DNA of 64,000 bases from Phylloscopus collybita (Eukaryota; Chordata; Aves; Passeriformes; Phylloscopidae): positions 4,443,001 to 4,507,000 of the forward strand of contig JAJNNQ010000075.1 of assembly GCA_027886175.1 (NCBI GenBank), written 5' to 3'. Of the stretch, positions 23,131 to 36,390 are shown one piece after another (position 1 is the stretch's first letter; every line of letters begins with the position of its first letter). The notes beneath the pieces were generated by a model. It ran no database searches. It was not told the DNA's origin and worked only from the letters and a program-made list of their open reading frames with translations. The position numbers and the translations under genes are program-made.

Positions 23131-26100
23131 TTGCTCAAGATTTTTCATTTCTAGTCAGATGCTGTCTCTATTGATTGTGCAGTTTTGTCTCTATCGATTA
23201 TGTGGTTATTCTGGAGCCTCACATCTTCTGACTTAATTATTTTTTTTTTTAAATCAAACAGTCTAAAAAATTCATTTGGAACAGATGCTACTTGTAGGTG
23301 CTGTAGACTTGTGATCAAAATTCTTGAAGTGCTTTTCTGGAACCTCTCAAATAGTCCCTGTGAAGTAGAAGAGATTGGTTTTATGCATGGCCACTCAAGA
23401 GCAGCTCAAGGATGGTACTTTCAGTAATCTGCAGCCTCATATAGCTCTGACTTCCATAAGGTGCACTTAGTGATGGAAAGGGTTTTTTTTTTTAAAGTTC
23501 ATATTGTAAGTGTTAAGGACACTGACAACAAGGAAATTAGTATCTTTGCTTTGAGGAACTGTGGCATTTTTTGCAGCTGTGACTGCAAGCAAATGTTTAG
23601 CAAGTGGGAGGCACTACAGAGCAAGGCCCTTTATCCATCACATTACCCTAATAATTAAATTGTCAGCCAGGGAAGTCAGGCTTTATTTGGAAAAAAAAAA
23701 TGCAATCAAACAGTGGCAAAAAATTGTGACTATTTCTCTAGTCAAGCCTATAATTTTTTAAAAATCATTATGTTTGCATAAGGCATTGCTCAGAACACAG
23801 ATTTTTAATTTTTTTTTAATACTTTTTATATGTGTTAAAATAACAAGAACTTATTTACCACTCTCCATTCCTCCATTAGGAAACAATTAACCTAAGAACT
23901 ACTGGTAATTCCCTTACTGTGGTTTATTTCCAGAATTAACTCCTGGAGTGTTTCCTAGAATCTCCAGGCACTTTTTCCTCCAGGATGCAAATCCACCTGA
24001 TGGTCTGCTCATCCTGAGGTCTCCCTGTGGGATCATTCTCTCATAGGGGGAGGTCACCCAGCTGCTCTGGTCTTTTTGTGATGAGACACAGACTGCTGTC
24101 CACAGTGCTTTTTTCCTAAATTGGGTTTTACAAAGTCTTTTTCCTGCTTTTTGCTTCCACTGCTTGTGGTTCAGATATAGTGAAATCGGTGGCTTTGAAA
24201 TAGCCACAGAGTCTCAGATTAAGATTATGAAAGATGTAACAGTGAAGTGAGATATTTGCCCCTGGACGGTGGCTCAGACCTAACTCAAAGGCATCATCCC
24301 TCCAAAAGATAGTTTTCTTCTTCTCTCACATCCACTTTGAGGATCTGTCCTGATAAATGTTGCCTGACTGTAAGGATGGACTTTGGGATAAAAATAGTCT
24401 GCCTCTGGGAAAGAGACAAACCCTGCCCATTGACCTTTGTCTCTGATTGTCAGGGACACTGGGCACGATCACACTTGGCCAAAAGCTCTTTAACCCAGAA
24501 GTGTCAATGGTGTATCTGACCCAGATGAAACCAGTGGCCACAGAAGGCTGAATGGTATTTGTGAATTCACCCCTAAAGAAAAAAAGTAAGTCAAAATTAT
24601 CATCAATCCTTGAAATAGTCATGACGAAGATAATAACATCTACTTCTATATTTTTCTACACTTGGACTAATAGAGGAATGCAGCACACACCACACTGTGA
24701 ATAGCTGGAAAAGGCTGATTTCTTTATGTTAGTACTTTCTTTAATGACTCCCTGCAGTAAACGACATTGTGGCTGTCATCGCCTTTGTCCTCTTCCAACC
24801 AGGCCCAGACAGAGAGAAGTGCAAGGCTTTAGTATCCCATTACCAATTTCCTGAGCAACAGAATGCCAAGTTCCAATTTGTGTTCTAATTTTAACTACAG
24901 TATAGATTTTTAAATAAGTTTCAAGCTTCCTATTAACATGATCTGTCTGCTCCTTTGGTGCTCTCTCATCCCATTCTGATCGACCCATGAATGGGCTCCC
25001 TGTATTATTCATTGTACACTAAATTAAGCTTTTAGTGTTAAAGGCTTTCAAGTGTAGCTTTCTTTCTGTAGAACTCATTACCTGTGTCAATACAGAAAGC
25101 AAAAGTACTTGATAGATTTAAAACCTCCACTATCTTCCCTTTTTTACAGCTGTTATTATGACTCAGGAGTATCTGTTTTCCTGCTAATATTCCTTATTGT
25201 CATGATATTAATTTCATTATACAGCAAGTGTGCACTATAGAGTTCCCAAGTGTCTTTTTATCACATGAACTTTAATTAGACTTTAGTTTTTCTTAAAAAG
25301 GGTTAGGCAAATGAAAGTTATTATGGTTGGTCATGGCTTTGTACACCTTCAGAAACTACAAAACTTGTTTTCATCACCTGTGGAAATTCAAGAATAGTAG
25401 CATAGAAAAACCATAAATAATAAACCACAAAAGAGCAAAAACGAAGTGCAGGTTTCAATGGTATATATATATGAGTTTTGTTGTGGTCTTTGAATTTAGA
25501 TTTTGAGCAGAAACATTTGAAAAAGTGTATCATAGATTCTTAGCTGCATTCCCCTGCACTGCTGACTGAGGCATCCCACAGAAGGCATCACCCACAGATG
25601 TGTGACCTCCACATCTCTGTGGCAGGAAGAATCAGAATTACCTAGATTATATGGTTATTGACCACTCAGGTAGGACTACTTGAAAATGACTGGACAGGTT
25701 ACTTCGCTCAAAGCTGTTGTTCCAAGCCTGTTCAGGGCTGTAACTCTAGTAATGCCTAGCATTTTCTTTCCAGCTCCTTCAGTGTCAAAATTACATGTCC
25801 ATGTTCCCAACTGCAGTGTCCTGTCCCTTTATGATGCTGCCACTCTGGGACATAAATTAAACTGAATCACTGAACCCAAAACTTTTAAGACCTTGATTAT
25901 TTTATACAGGTAGGCTAAGTACAGTGATTTGGCTTCAATGTACTCCTCTGTTCCCGTTGCCCAAAGAACCAATTTCCAGCAGAGCCTTGCAAAACGTTTT
26001 AGCAGCTCAGCAGAAGCTGTGGAGTTGAAAACTGCCATGGGGAAGAAAAGGCCAGCAGGGCTCAAAAGGGGACTGGGAAGATGCTAACTTCTCTGCTCTG

Positions 26101-27048
26101 GGAAAGAAAAATTAATGGAACAACACCCTCACACACAGCCCTGTGAATGAGATTTTCTTCACAGGCACAGCATGCAAGGGTTATGGACATTTGGGGGTTT
26201 GCTTCATTTTCAAAGAAAGCTGAGATACAAAGGGGCAGCTTGCAGCGCAAATGAACACAACCAGTTATCTCAGAACTTCAGTCTGCTGTGATCCAAAACT
26301 AAACCCTCCTGGGTTTTCTGCCAAGCTGTTTCATTCTGTTAGTCCAGGAATAAACTCCTACTGCACAAATAATGGACAGCCAGTGTCTTGTTTAATTGAC
26401 CTTGTTGTAAATGCCAAGGAACCAAACAGAAATTGAGCTGCTGCATGTCAGAGGGGACCGGGGCATGGGAAGGGCAGAGACTCAAAGCATGAATGAGCAG
26501 GAAAAGCAAACCATCTTCCTCATCTCAGATACTAATGTGAATTCCTTTTTTGTGAAAGAAGGAAGGACCATGGGAAAAAAGATGCGATAATGGTGTCTGT
26601 GTATAGCGGTTGAAGAATACAGATCTTCAAGTTTATGCCTCCAGGTCACAGCTTGTGTGTCTCACCAGTGTTTGTGATCAGACACTTTTGCAGTGATTTG
26701 GTTTTTTTCAGAAAGGCACATACAAGTTCTTTCTTCACAAAAATGGAATTTATGCTAGAGACAGACATGTCAGGGTTTGCCTCCTCCCAGAAAATTCAAG
26801 TCTCTTCCATTTTTTCCAAGTTAATAGCTTCTGTAAGACATTGAAATAGTTAAAGCAAAAATCAATTTCCTTATTTTTTTTAAAACTTTTTAAAATATAA
26901 CTTGGAGAAAGAGCTTAATGACTGCATTGTTTGGGAGTTGATAGTCAGATTCCAGGAGCTTAAATAGATGGCCCAAGAGAGGAGGTGTGTGTAATGTATC
27001 CTGTAGTACTGGGTAATGTATTCTGAGCCTCTTGGCTCCAGGGGAGAG

Positions 27049-27054
<6 letters not shown>
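23131..27054. other. Gene-free stretch, essentially repeat-free
   Basis: A 17-19-bp sequence beginning TGTCTCTAT is duplicated at 23163-23179 and 23186-23204. A short TA run lies at about 25463-25472. No supported gene or recognised transposon was found. Short frames on both strands lack domains. Confidence 0.55.

Positions 27055-27086
<32 letters not shown>
27055..27086 (+). repeat. Poly-A run (A32)
   Basis: Thirty-two uninterrupted A are followed by CAAC and more A. A poly-A tail of a retrocopy is possible, but the 300 bp to its left show no recognisable gene. Confidence 0.9.
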
Positions 27087-27087
<1 letters not shown>

Positions 27088-30000
27088 AACAAAAAAACCA
27101 TGACCAAAGCACCAAACAAAGCCCAGAAGTAATCCTGGTTAGGGAAGAAGTGATTTCAGCACTGTTGCTGTTGATCAGCCCCTCCCTGCTTGTCCCCATC
27201 TTCACTCCTATACCAAGGTGAAAACAAAAAATCCATCAGCCAGGAGTAGTGTTGGCGTGGAACATCTTCCAGGCTGCCTTTGTCTGCTTGCTAATAATGA
27301 AAGTCTATTTATAGCTCAGTGCAGAGCAGGGAAAGTGTGCTGTGGGTGACAATGTGATATGGATTTCACAGTCCATCAGTTTGGATTTCAAGTTTGCAGT
27401 CCTCTCTCGGACTAATTGAGAAGTCAGACACTGTTTTGGGATGTTACAGGCAATGCAAAATAGGGCGCTTGGTGCTTGTTTTGCGAGCATTTGGGGTCAG
27501 GTTGGCTGGGGTGACATCGGAGCGCTCTCAGATCAGTCAGGCTTTTCACAGTGGCCTGAAAAAACCCATCTCAGAGAGAGAGGCTTTGCATGCTGAGCAT
27601 CAATGTGCTCGTGGGCTTAATGTCTGTCATAGCCCATCACTCCACGTTAATAACCAGTAGAACCAGATTAGATTGCAGCCTGGCCCTGGAACCAGGCCCT
27701 GCAGACACAGTGGGAGCACAGTTACACCCATGCAGCAGAACCCTCCAACCACCTCTCTTCCTTCTGCCCCTCCTGGACCTGACCCTTTGGGGCACCAGTG
27801 CCAAACACCAAGCAGCAACAAAAGGAAAGGGGAGGAGATGCTTTGGCACAACCCAGCTTCATCATTTTCCCTTTGCTCTACTGGCACAGTTGAAGGGTGG
27901 CATCAGGACATAAATGGAGAAGTACTGGGGGAGAAATGTGGTTGCCCTGAGGGAGGAAAGGGGACAAGCTGGGAGCTGGTGAGCAGCAGAATTGCACCAG
28001 TGGCTCTGTCTTGAAGAACAGTTCTTGCTCCAGAAGAGCAACTTTTGAAGTTGAAAAAAAATGGAAAGTGTAATAGAGGCAAAGAGGCTGAGTTTTCCTG
28101 GCAGAGTGAGAAACAGAACTTGTGTCTTTTCCTACTCAGTCAAGTCTGCCATTTTGATCCACTGATGAATGGATCATACCACCACCTTATAGGACTGGAA
28201 AGACACTTGGCCTTTCTGTGGAGGGGCAGAAGAAATGATCCATAGGATCTGTGCCCACTCTCATGTACAACCACAGCGAGCCATTCCCCAGAATGTGCCC
28301 AACCTGCTGTGACCATTGGTGTGGCCATGTGAGTGGGTGTCATCACATCTGCAGCTTCATTGTTGTTGCAGTGCCACAAGGCTGATTGATCAAAGCAGTG
28401 CAAATGGGGCCAAATTAACAGAAAAAGGAAATACTCAGCTTGGATACTCCGTGGTCCTGAATAAGGAACTGCTGGGAACAAGCTGCTGTGTCTTTGGGGT
28501 GTTGAAACTTGGGTGCTTCTTCTGCTTTCTCTAGCTACAAGTCCAGTCCTTTGCACAAAATTCCATCCAGCTTCCTCTTTCTAGGCATGTTTTCTTCCAG
28601 TGAGGTAAGACAAATGTCTTGATGAGGCACTCCTTTCTGGTTCCTAACCTTTTACCATTCCCATTTCAGCTGGCAGCCACACAGAAGGTGCTAAGGATCA
28701 CAAATTACAGTTGTCTTTGCTTATGTCCAGGCGCTGAATACCACTCAGCTCTGGTTGCTCTAAGATGTGGTGTCTATGGAGTGAATGCAGTGCTTAAATT
28801 TAAGCCCACAGGTTTCAGAGTTTTAGTATTTGTTTTTCAGGCTTTTCCCTCTTGCACGTCTGTCTGATGTTATTTTAGGCAGACCATATGCTGTCTTAGG
28901 GCAGGGAGAAAGACTATATGACCTTCTGCATTTTGCCCCCTTTTCCAACAAGAAAGATGATAAGTCTCAGTAGTTTCATATAGGAAGAATCTGTCCTAAA
29001 GCACTGCAAGAGCTTTATTTAAGGATTACTTCCAAACTTGTTTGTTTTTCATTAATTCTTTAAACACAAGGTATCACAAGCTCAGTTAACCATTTATGAC
29101 TGCAACAATGGCTGCTCTCAACTACATAGCCAACTCTTAAGGAATTTTAGGGCCCTATGGGATCCTGAACTGAGTTTTTAATGCAGCTGGATTTAGAGTC
29201 CCTATTGCCACTTTCAACTTCCATCTCATTTCCTCCTCTATGTTTTCAGTTAAGTTCAGACTTTCTTCATTCACCTGTCTGTAATACAGTCCACTTGACA
29301 TAGTCCCAATATCTGATAATAAAAAAACTTTTCTGCTCTGGGAAAAGCAAGAAAATTGTTGCTTACTCTCTTGACATACCCAGCTTTCTCCTCCTGCTCA
29401 AACACACCCACACAGAGTTGGTTTGTTTTTGTTTTTGTTTTTGGGTTTTTTTTTTGCCTTTGGGAGGAAAGGCTCTACAGCCACAAGTTATTAGTTTCAT
29501 GAATTTGTAAGGCCAAATAACAGATAAATCTTCCACACCTTGTCTGGTGTTTGATGAAGAAGACCCTGACCTGCATCCAATAAGGGGAAAACTCTGGATT
29601 ATCCTGCATCCTTGCTGTCTATGGCTTGCCATGAAGACATGAAGAAAGGAAAAAAGATAGCTAATTTAGTCAGTGAGGCTAAAAATACACTCTTAGAAAA
29701 TGTAAGAAGCAAATTCCCAAACTGTTACATGTTCTGATAAGAACAAGTCTAAATACAGAACATTGTCCCTTGTCAAAAGCAGTTTGCTTCTTCCCTTTGC
29801 TGAGCACACTTTGGCTTCTGCATTTGCACTGGGCAAAATGAGACCTGGATCCCCTGGTGATGACTGTACCATGCCCTTTCTGTTGAAGAACAAACAGCCT
29901 GCTGCATGTGAAAAGCACAGCAACACAGTTTTATCAGCTAAAATCTGCAGCTAGCAGGAGCAAGGTGAATAACTGTATGGATTCTTTCAGAATTGGGAGG

Positions 30001-32100
30001 ATGTTGTGATGACCCTCTAGCCTGTGACATGAAGAGTCAAATTTTGTCTGTGTCAAGTACAAGATTCAACACTTGCATTGATTTACTCTTCTCTGTAGTA
30101 TGAACTGCTACTTGATCAAAGTAATTTGGTCTTGTTCTAAGACTGATTTGATATTCAGAACCCTCTGCATATGACTCTCCATAAAAACAATTGAGTGCAT
30201 CACATGATAATAAATAGTCCTGATTTCTTTATGCAGGCCTTGAAACTCCAGCCCATCACACTTTTCCACACAGCAATGTGTGCATCAGAGCACTTTGTGT
30301 CCCTTCTTTTGAGGGCTGCATCCAGAGAGTCTTCAGAGGTCACCTGTACCATCTGCATGTTTTACATATAGATACCTACTCATAAACAGAATTCTGTTGC
30401 ATGCTTTGATTTTAATTAACAGGCTGTCACTGGGACAGTCAGTCTAGAGCATCATCAAGTAGCTCCTTAGGGCCATCAAACAGATACAGGGCTGGACAGT
30501 GTGATGTTCAGAAATCAAGTGTAGAGCCAGGCTGGTGCAGTGACAGAGCACAGTGCAGAACACAAATATGATGAAGGTCTCGGGGCCCACACCAGTAGGA
30601 CACTGTACTAAAAAGCTCTGTTCAATAGGTCCAACATTCCCACTTTTTGAAGTTACTCTGTGCTCCACCAGCTCAGACACCATGAGACGCCCCAGAGCTC
30701 AAGCAAGAATTTATGGGTTCCGAAAGAGATTGCTTCCCAGCTGAGACTATTGGTGTTGGCACACAAAGTGGGGCAAACAGAGATGGGGACAGTAATTTTT
30801 TGGCTTTTTCCAGTTTGTTTCTTCCTCTATATATCTTGGGGGATATCAGTGCCTTTTTGCTACAATGCACAGATGGCTTGGCTGCTCCATATCGAGGGTT
30901 TCTCTTGTTATAAGTAAACTCCTGCTCCTAGGAGGTGTATCATAGGGAAGCAGAAACATGCTTGTCCGGGACAAAAAATAGGCAAGGACTTCTGATGATG
31001 TTTTTAGTAAGTTTTTTGAAAGCTGTGTGTTGCACAGTTGTGGAAATAGTGATGTGATGTACTTAGCACAGGGAAAATGTGTTGCCTCAGCCTCATAAAG
31101 GATAAAATAACTTCTTTAATCTACTCAGGATTTTGCATTTTATTGTATTTTGCAATCAGCCAATGATGAGGGGTGAAGGGGAGAGAGGTGAGGGGAAACC
31201 TGGGAGAGCTGACAGTAATAACAGATCCAAGCTTTGACAGACTCTGGTGGAATAACTTAATTAACTAATGGCCTGCATGGAGCTGTAATGGGATCCGAAA
31301 ACAGAAAGCTTTTAAGCAAAACTTAAAGCCAACAGCATCAATAATGGTGAGTGGAGGGCACTTTACTCCCTGTGTTTTTTCCTGTCAGAGTGGTGACACT
31401 GCCCCTCACCTACTCTCTATCCCTAAGGTGTTTCTCCATCTAGTGTCCCTGGGCAACAATTACAGCCCGTTTGAGCCCAATGTCCCCTTCCTGCTCCCTT
31501 GTGGCTCAGAGATTTCCTCACAAACACACAGAAACATTGAGTAGAGAGAAAGAAGATGGCTCCATGGAGCTGGCCTGGGCTGCAAGCACCTCTGGGAATA
31601 GTTCCAGTCACTGGCTGCTTCTCTGGCATTTGGGGGTGATTTGCTTTATCTTGTTATTATGGATCATAAAATTTACAATTTTGTAATGTAAACGTCGATC
31701 TTTCACTTTTCCTCATCCCTTTGGAACTCCTGCTCTCTCAGGTCTGACTATTTGGAGTTGCTTTGCCAAGCTGATCTGAAAGTCAGGGTTTTGGGCTGCT
31801 GGGACACGCCCTTGCCTCCATACATTTAATTTAAAGGGGGGTTTAGTGTATGGGAACTGCCTGCTGCTCCCCAGCACATCCTCCAAACTTCCCTCAGCAT
31901 TATCTCAGCCCCTAGTGTACAAGTGTGTTTAAGCACATTGCTGGGAAGTCCAATGACATGTTTTAGGCAAAGTCATGTCTAAACCAGGTAGGCCAGCAGG
32001 ACCTGTCATGTCGCTTTCAGTACTTGCCTTCTCTGCTGAGCTTTTAATGTGAGTAATTATACCACAGTCTTTATCTGCACCACTATTATTAATTTTTTGG
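27087..32100. other. Gene-free stretch, nothing recognised
   Basis: Unique sequence with a locally higher GC content around 27600-28000, where frames of 70-113 codons overlap on both strands. None looks like a known protein. A G/T-rich patch lies at about 29422-29456. Confidence 0.55.
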
Positions 32101-32985
32101 ATGACAATGTCGCCTCTCTTCCAAGCACAGTACCCCCGAGGCCCTGCAGCATGCACATATGGTGACACATATCTCTGTTCCAGCAAGGTAGGTGGTCAGG
32201 CTGTTCTTCCTCTTCCCCTCAATTTTCTCCTACATCCATACCTCTTTCTGAAAACTGAAAGTTCCAAGCTTCTTGTCACATTTCCTTCTCAGCACCAGCT
32301 TTTTCTGCGAGGTCAAGCGCAGTTCGTTCTGCAGGCCTGTGGGAACTTGCTGGGCATCAGCAACAGCAGTAGCAGAAAGTAAGTGTGGACAGATGGCTCT
32401 GGGCCCAATCTCCTGCCTGTCAATGGCTGGCAACTCCTCCACTTTCTGTGGTGCTTCAGGGAGGGCAGGGCACTGCCAGATTCTATGTTCAGTCTTGCTG
32501 ATTGCACCTGCCAGGAACAACATATGGTCCTTGGTGCTTGCAGAGAGCCTTGAACAGGAGATGGCTCCAGGTCCCCCACTGCCACTGCAGCCTTGTCTGG
32601 TCCTGCTGGCTGGCACCAGCTGAAACACAGCCAAGTGCCTTGGAGTGCCCCAAAGAGGGCATCCCACAGTCAGCCCAAAAGGCAGTGAAGTCATTAGGGA
32701 ATCGAAAATACCGAGGCTTCTCTCTGTCCTACTTAACACCACTTCATCAAAGGCTTTTGGGAGCCAGGCTGTGTTTCTAATGGAAATGTGACACCTGAGG
32801 ATGATGTACTTTCTGTGCCTGCAGATGAGAAGAGGAAAGCCATGGTAGAGCATGATCAGGGCTGTGCCATTTTCTTGCATTCACATCCTACTTTCGGACA
32901 AGGATTGCTGCTGAGTGTCTGTCAGTTTTACACATCAAATCAGGAAGTAAAACTCTGTCCCCTTAGGATGCAAGAGGACCATTAG
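32101..32985. other. GC-richer stretch with the longest open frame of the window
   Basis: A minus-strand frame of 216 codons (32230-32880) is the longest here. It contains no recognisable domain, signal peptide or repeat. Plus-strand frames of 92-116 codons overlap the same DNA. Overlapping long frames on opposite strands in a locally GC-richer, stop-poor stretch are expected by chance. The plus strand also carries GCAAGGTAGGT near 32184 and GAAAGTAAGTG near 32377, which resemble splice donors. I do not call a gene. Confidence 0.45.
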
Positions 32986-35924
32986 ATTGGTTTACAGTGC
33001 ATGAATCCCAGCAAAATAGTCATGCCTTGGAGCTTCACCTGGGATATGTTAGGATATTCTCAGCTTTGTTATAAAAAAATAATTTTAAATGTGGGGAGGC
33101 TTTGTACCCTGGCTCTGATGGAATTGATATCCAAGGGGCTATCAGAGAGAGCATTGAGTCCTGGACTCCTGTCTGGATTGTGGATGGACTCCTTGCATGG
33201 CTTGGCAGATATCCTTGGAAGCTAAATTTCTGTCCATTTGGGTGCAGGGCAAAAAAAGTACTTTGTTATTCCATGAAAACTATCTGAATCTGTCCTCCTC
33301 TCACAGGAAGCATCAATCTGCCAAATTCAGGGAATTTTGATTCCAAAGTTGCATTCCATGGCTGTTCACAAGACACCAATATCCATAACACAAGCACAGG
33401 GACAGATACTCTGTGAGGGAGTAGCAGCCTCAGAGGACAGCTCCACTGGGGTTGGTTCATATTGCACACAACCCAACAACAGCAAGAACTGAAAAGCTTC
33501 ATTATATGGGTAAAACCTGAATCAATCAAAAGTGTGACTGTGGCTCTGGGCACAGACCTAAAAAAGCATTTGATTGAATAGCATCAAGGAGTTCAGCACG
33601 AGATGACTCCAGAGCCCCAGGGGGGTTGAGTTATGACTATGGTGTAATTAGTACCTAAGTTATCTGATTGAGAGTTTGCTCACATATCTGTCTCCTGCTG
33701 TACTCACCATGTCTATGTGGACTGTGTATCTCCATCAAAAGAAGTCGTGTGGCATCCTGGGATTAATCTCTCTAAAACCCACTGGGAAGAGAGTAAGATA
33801 CTCTTTACATTTCTGGCTGGGAGGAACAGTGCTGTCAGTCTGATACTTTCAGTTCCCTAGTCCTGAATCTTCTTTATCAGGTAAGTGACTCTCTGCAAAA
33901 TAGTTAAAATTCCTGATTTCCTTTCCAATTTTTGCTTGTGTTAGACAGGGCACCTGTCTTTCTGTATTGAGAGCAGAATTTAGCACAATATGATTCAGAT
34001 CTCAGATGGATAAAGACACTTCAGCATAAGATATTTCAGCAAAAAGAGATGATGACAGTAATTGTCTGGATCAGAGCAATGGAGACCCTTTGTGATAGTC
34101 AATAAGATTTCCACATGCCCTTGGGTTGTCATTAGGCAAACAGCTTTGAAACCAGCCAGGAACTTAGCAATTCTAGAAAACCTGAAAATCATTAAAAAGA
34201 TTAGTAAACAGTTAATCACAATTTCCCAATGAAAGGTGAAATGCTAATTATTTCCCCCTAATTATGCTAAAATCTTCAGAGGCTTCAAATATTGGCATGA
34301 CCTATAGTTTATTGAGACCCAGATGACACCCACGTACCACCTAATTAGCAATGACTTCCCACAGAAGGCACCTCTTTGAAGTATTACATTTTCCACATGC
34401 TTTTCCATATTAACACTGCAAAAATAACCTTCCCTACTTGCTACAATAGGGGATGAGTCAGACACATCATTGCAGAGCACCAGAAACCTTCCCTGACCAG
34501 AACAATCCTTGTAACACTTGCTAATGAGTGAAAGAGGAGGGGGTCTGTTCTCATCTCCCTGTCAATGGGAGTTAAGTGTGCGTAGGGAGGAGAGAACACA
34601 ATTAAAATCTTTTGAATCATTTGCATTGGATACACATTATAATGAATACACACTAACCATCAGGGAATAATTACCTGATTTTATTAGTAACCAGGTCATG
34701 CTTTGGTCCATGGCCCTGCACCCACAAGCTATGACTTACCTTGGTTTCCAAAAGGCAGCAATGCTCCAGAGATATCCAAGCTGAGCCCACAGCTGCTGGG
34801 GAAAGCAGGGCAGGCAATTAACCACCGGTGCCAGACCTTTGTGTGTCCCTCAGCTCAACTCTTATTTTCTTTCTGCCCTAGCAGGAGACAAGAAAAGTGG
34901 AACATCACAGACACAGAAGTCATGCTTCGGATTCATTACCTTATGGAGCAGCATCTTCTTTTCCCATGTGAAGCCTACAGAAAGGAAACAAGGGCTTCAC
35001 TTTGTGCTCTCACTGGATTTGTCATCACCACAAGTTGTTCAGTTTTGTATAGGATTTAGTCACCAGTGAACAATGTGAACAAATCATTCTCATGACAGCA
35101 CAGAAATACAGAGACACTTATGCATGCTTGGGAAGCAGGGGGTAAACAGATGAAACTGGAAGTCCCACTGTATGGAAACATACATATCTTTGCTGAAGGC
35201 ATTTTTTTTATTTAAAGGAGATTGACATTTCTTGCAGTTTGTTGTTCTTAGTTGCAGTTACCAGTAAAGAAAAATCTCTTGGTGTATCAGACACTGCCTG
35301 GGGAACTAGCAGGAGAGAGAAAAAGTACAAGTGAAGTAGGCTAATACAGAAAGTTTGTGCTTACCTCCCTGAGCTGTCTCCCCAAATCTGGTTAACACAG
35401 GCAATAAATAAAGCCACAAGGAGAAGGCACTACTCTTACACAGCTTTTGGGTTCTAAAGTTACAGTCTGACAGAGAAAGTGCTTCATGTTTTCTCCATCT
35501 GCTAATCCTAGTGGCAGTACAGGACATGATACAGCAGCCAGTGCAACAGGGATCCTCTGTGCAAACATTTCCCTTCTGCAGGGGACCTTGGTGAGGTGAG
35601 GTAAACACAAGCAGGAATGGGGACTTGCACTTGATACTGAAAGATTATTGTCCTATAGCCTGATACAGAGTAGATTCATCTGCCTTAAGATCATCACAGG
35701 TAAAACTCCACTGCAGGGGAATGGGAAGTTTGAACAACAAAATAAATTGTAGTTCATTGTGGGATCTATCCTTGTTTTCTCACATAAAGAAACAATACAT
35801 GTAGAACTCATTCCAGGTAATGCTCCTGGTGAGCATTTTTAAACTGCCAGACATGAGAAACCAAAATACACATTATCTAAAAGTTAAAAATTATGGATTA
35901 TTCTTCTGGATGTTGTTGTATTTG
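32986..35924. other. Gene-free stretch with TAAT-rich blocks
   Basis: No supported gene or transposon. The segment 34190-34360 is rich in homeodomain-like cores (TTAATCAC, CTAATTAT, CTAATTAG) and could be a conserved noncoding element. This is inference only. Confidence 0.5.
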
Positions 35925-36054
35925 TTTTGAATTTATCTCAACCCACCAGTCCTTGCACTTTTACACCTTAAATTCTGTCCCTCATTGCACAGAGCAGAGC
36001 ACTGAGTGTGTGTCTGTGTGGTGCTCAGCTGCCCACTGAGGTTAAATCACAACA
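35925..36054 (+). mobile_element. ERV LTR 3'-end fragment, sense
   Basis: The segment TTTATCTCAACCCACCAGTC (about 35931) through GTGTGGTGCTCAGCTGCCCA to GGTTAAATCACAACA (36040-36054) matches the 3' end of an avian LTR family that ends in GGGTTAAACCACGACA. It aligns along about 118 bp with the second copy at 38811-38928. The upstream part of the LTR is missing. No primer-binding site follows, so it is an isolated fragment. Confidence 0.65.
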
Positions 36055-36151
36055 TCCAATAAAAAAATCTCTGAGGTGTGGGATCCTGGGCACCCCACAG
36101 CCCACCACTCAAATCAGGTCACTACAGACTGAGATCCTTCAAGTGACATTC

Positions 36152-36390
36152 CACAGAATCACAGAATGGCTGAAATGAAGAAGGACCTCTTGAGATCTCC
36201 TCCAACTCCTCTGCTGAAGTGGAGCACGGTGCCCAGGACCATGTCTGATTTGGTTCTGAATATCTTTAGTGATGACGGCTGCACAACATCTTCAGACAGC
36301 TTGTCCCTGTTTCCTTTCTGATTGCCCTCACAGTGAAAAAGTTTTCTCTTGTACACTTTCTTTCTGTACTGAAATGTGCATGAGCTTCTC
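36152..36390 (-). mobile_element. CR1 LINE 3' end, antisense
   Basis: CACAGAATCACAGAATGGCT opens the copy (reverse complement of the octamer tail). It is followed by a GACCTCTTGAGATCTCCTCC block, GGTGCCCAGGACCATGTCTG at about 36228-36247, a TCAGACAGCTTGTCCCTGTT block and AGTGAAAAAGTTTTCTCTTG at about 36331-36350. These are in the antisense order of a CR1 3' UTR and ORF2 end. The far edge is approximate. Divergence is moderate to high. Confidence 0.8.

Noticed and set aside
20793..23642. Longer LTR ending at CCATCACA (23635-23642), which mirrors the TGTGATGG at 20793
   Set aside because: It would be 2.85 kb long and would contain an unrelated ancient LINE fragment; the 8-bp match is probably chance.
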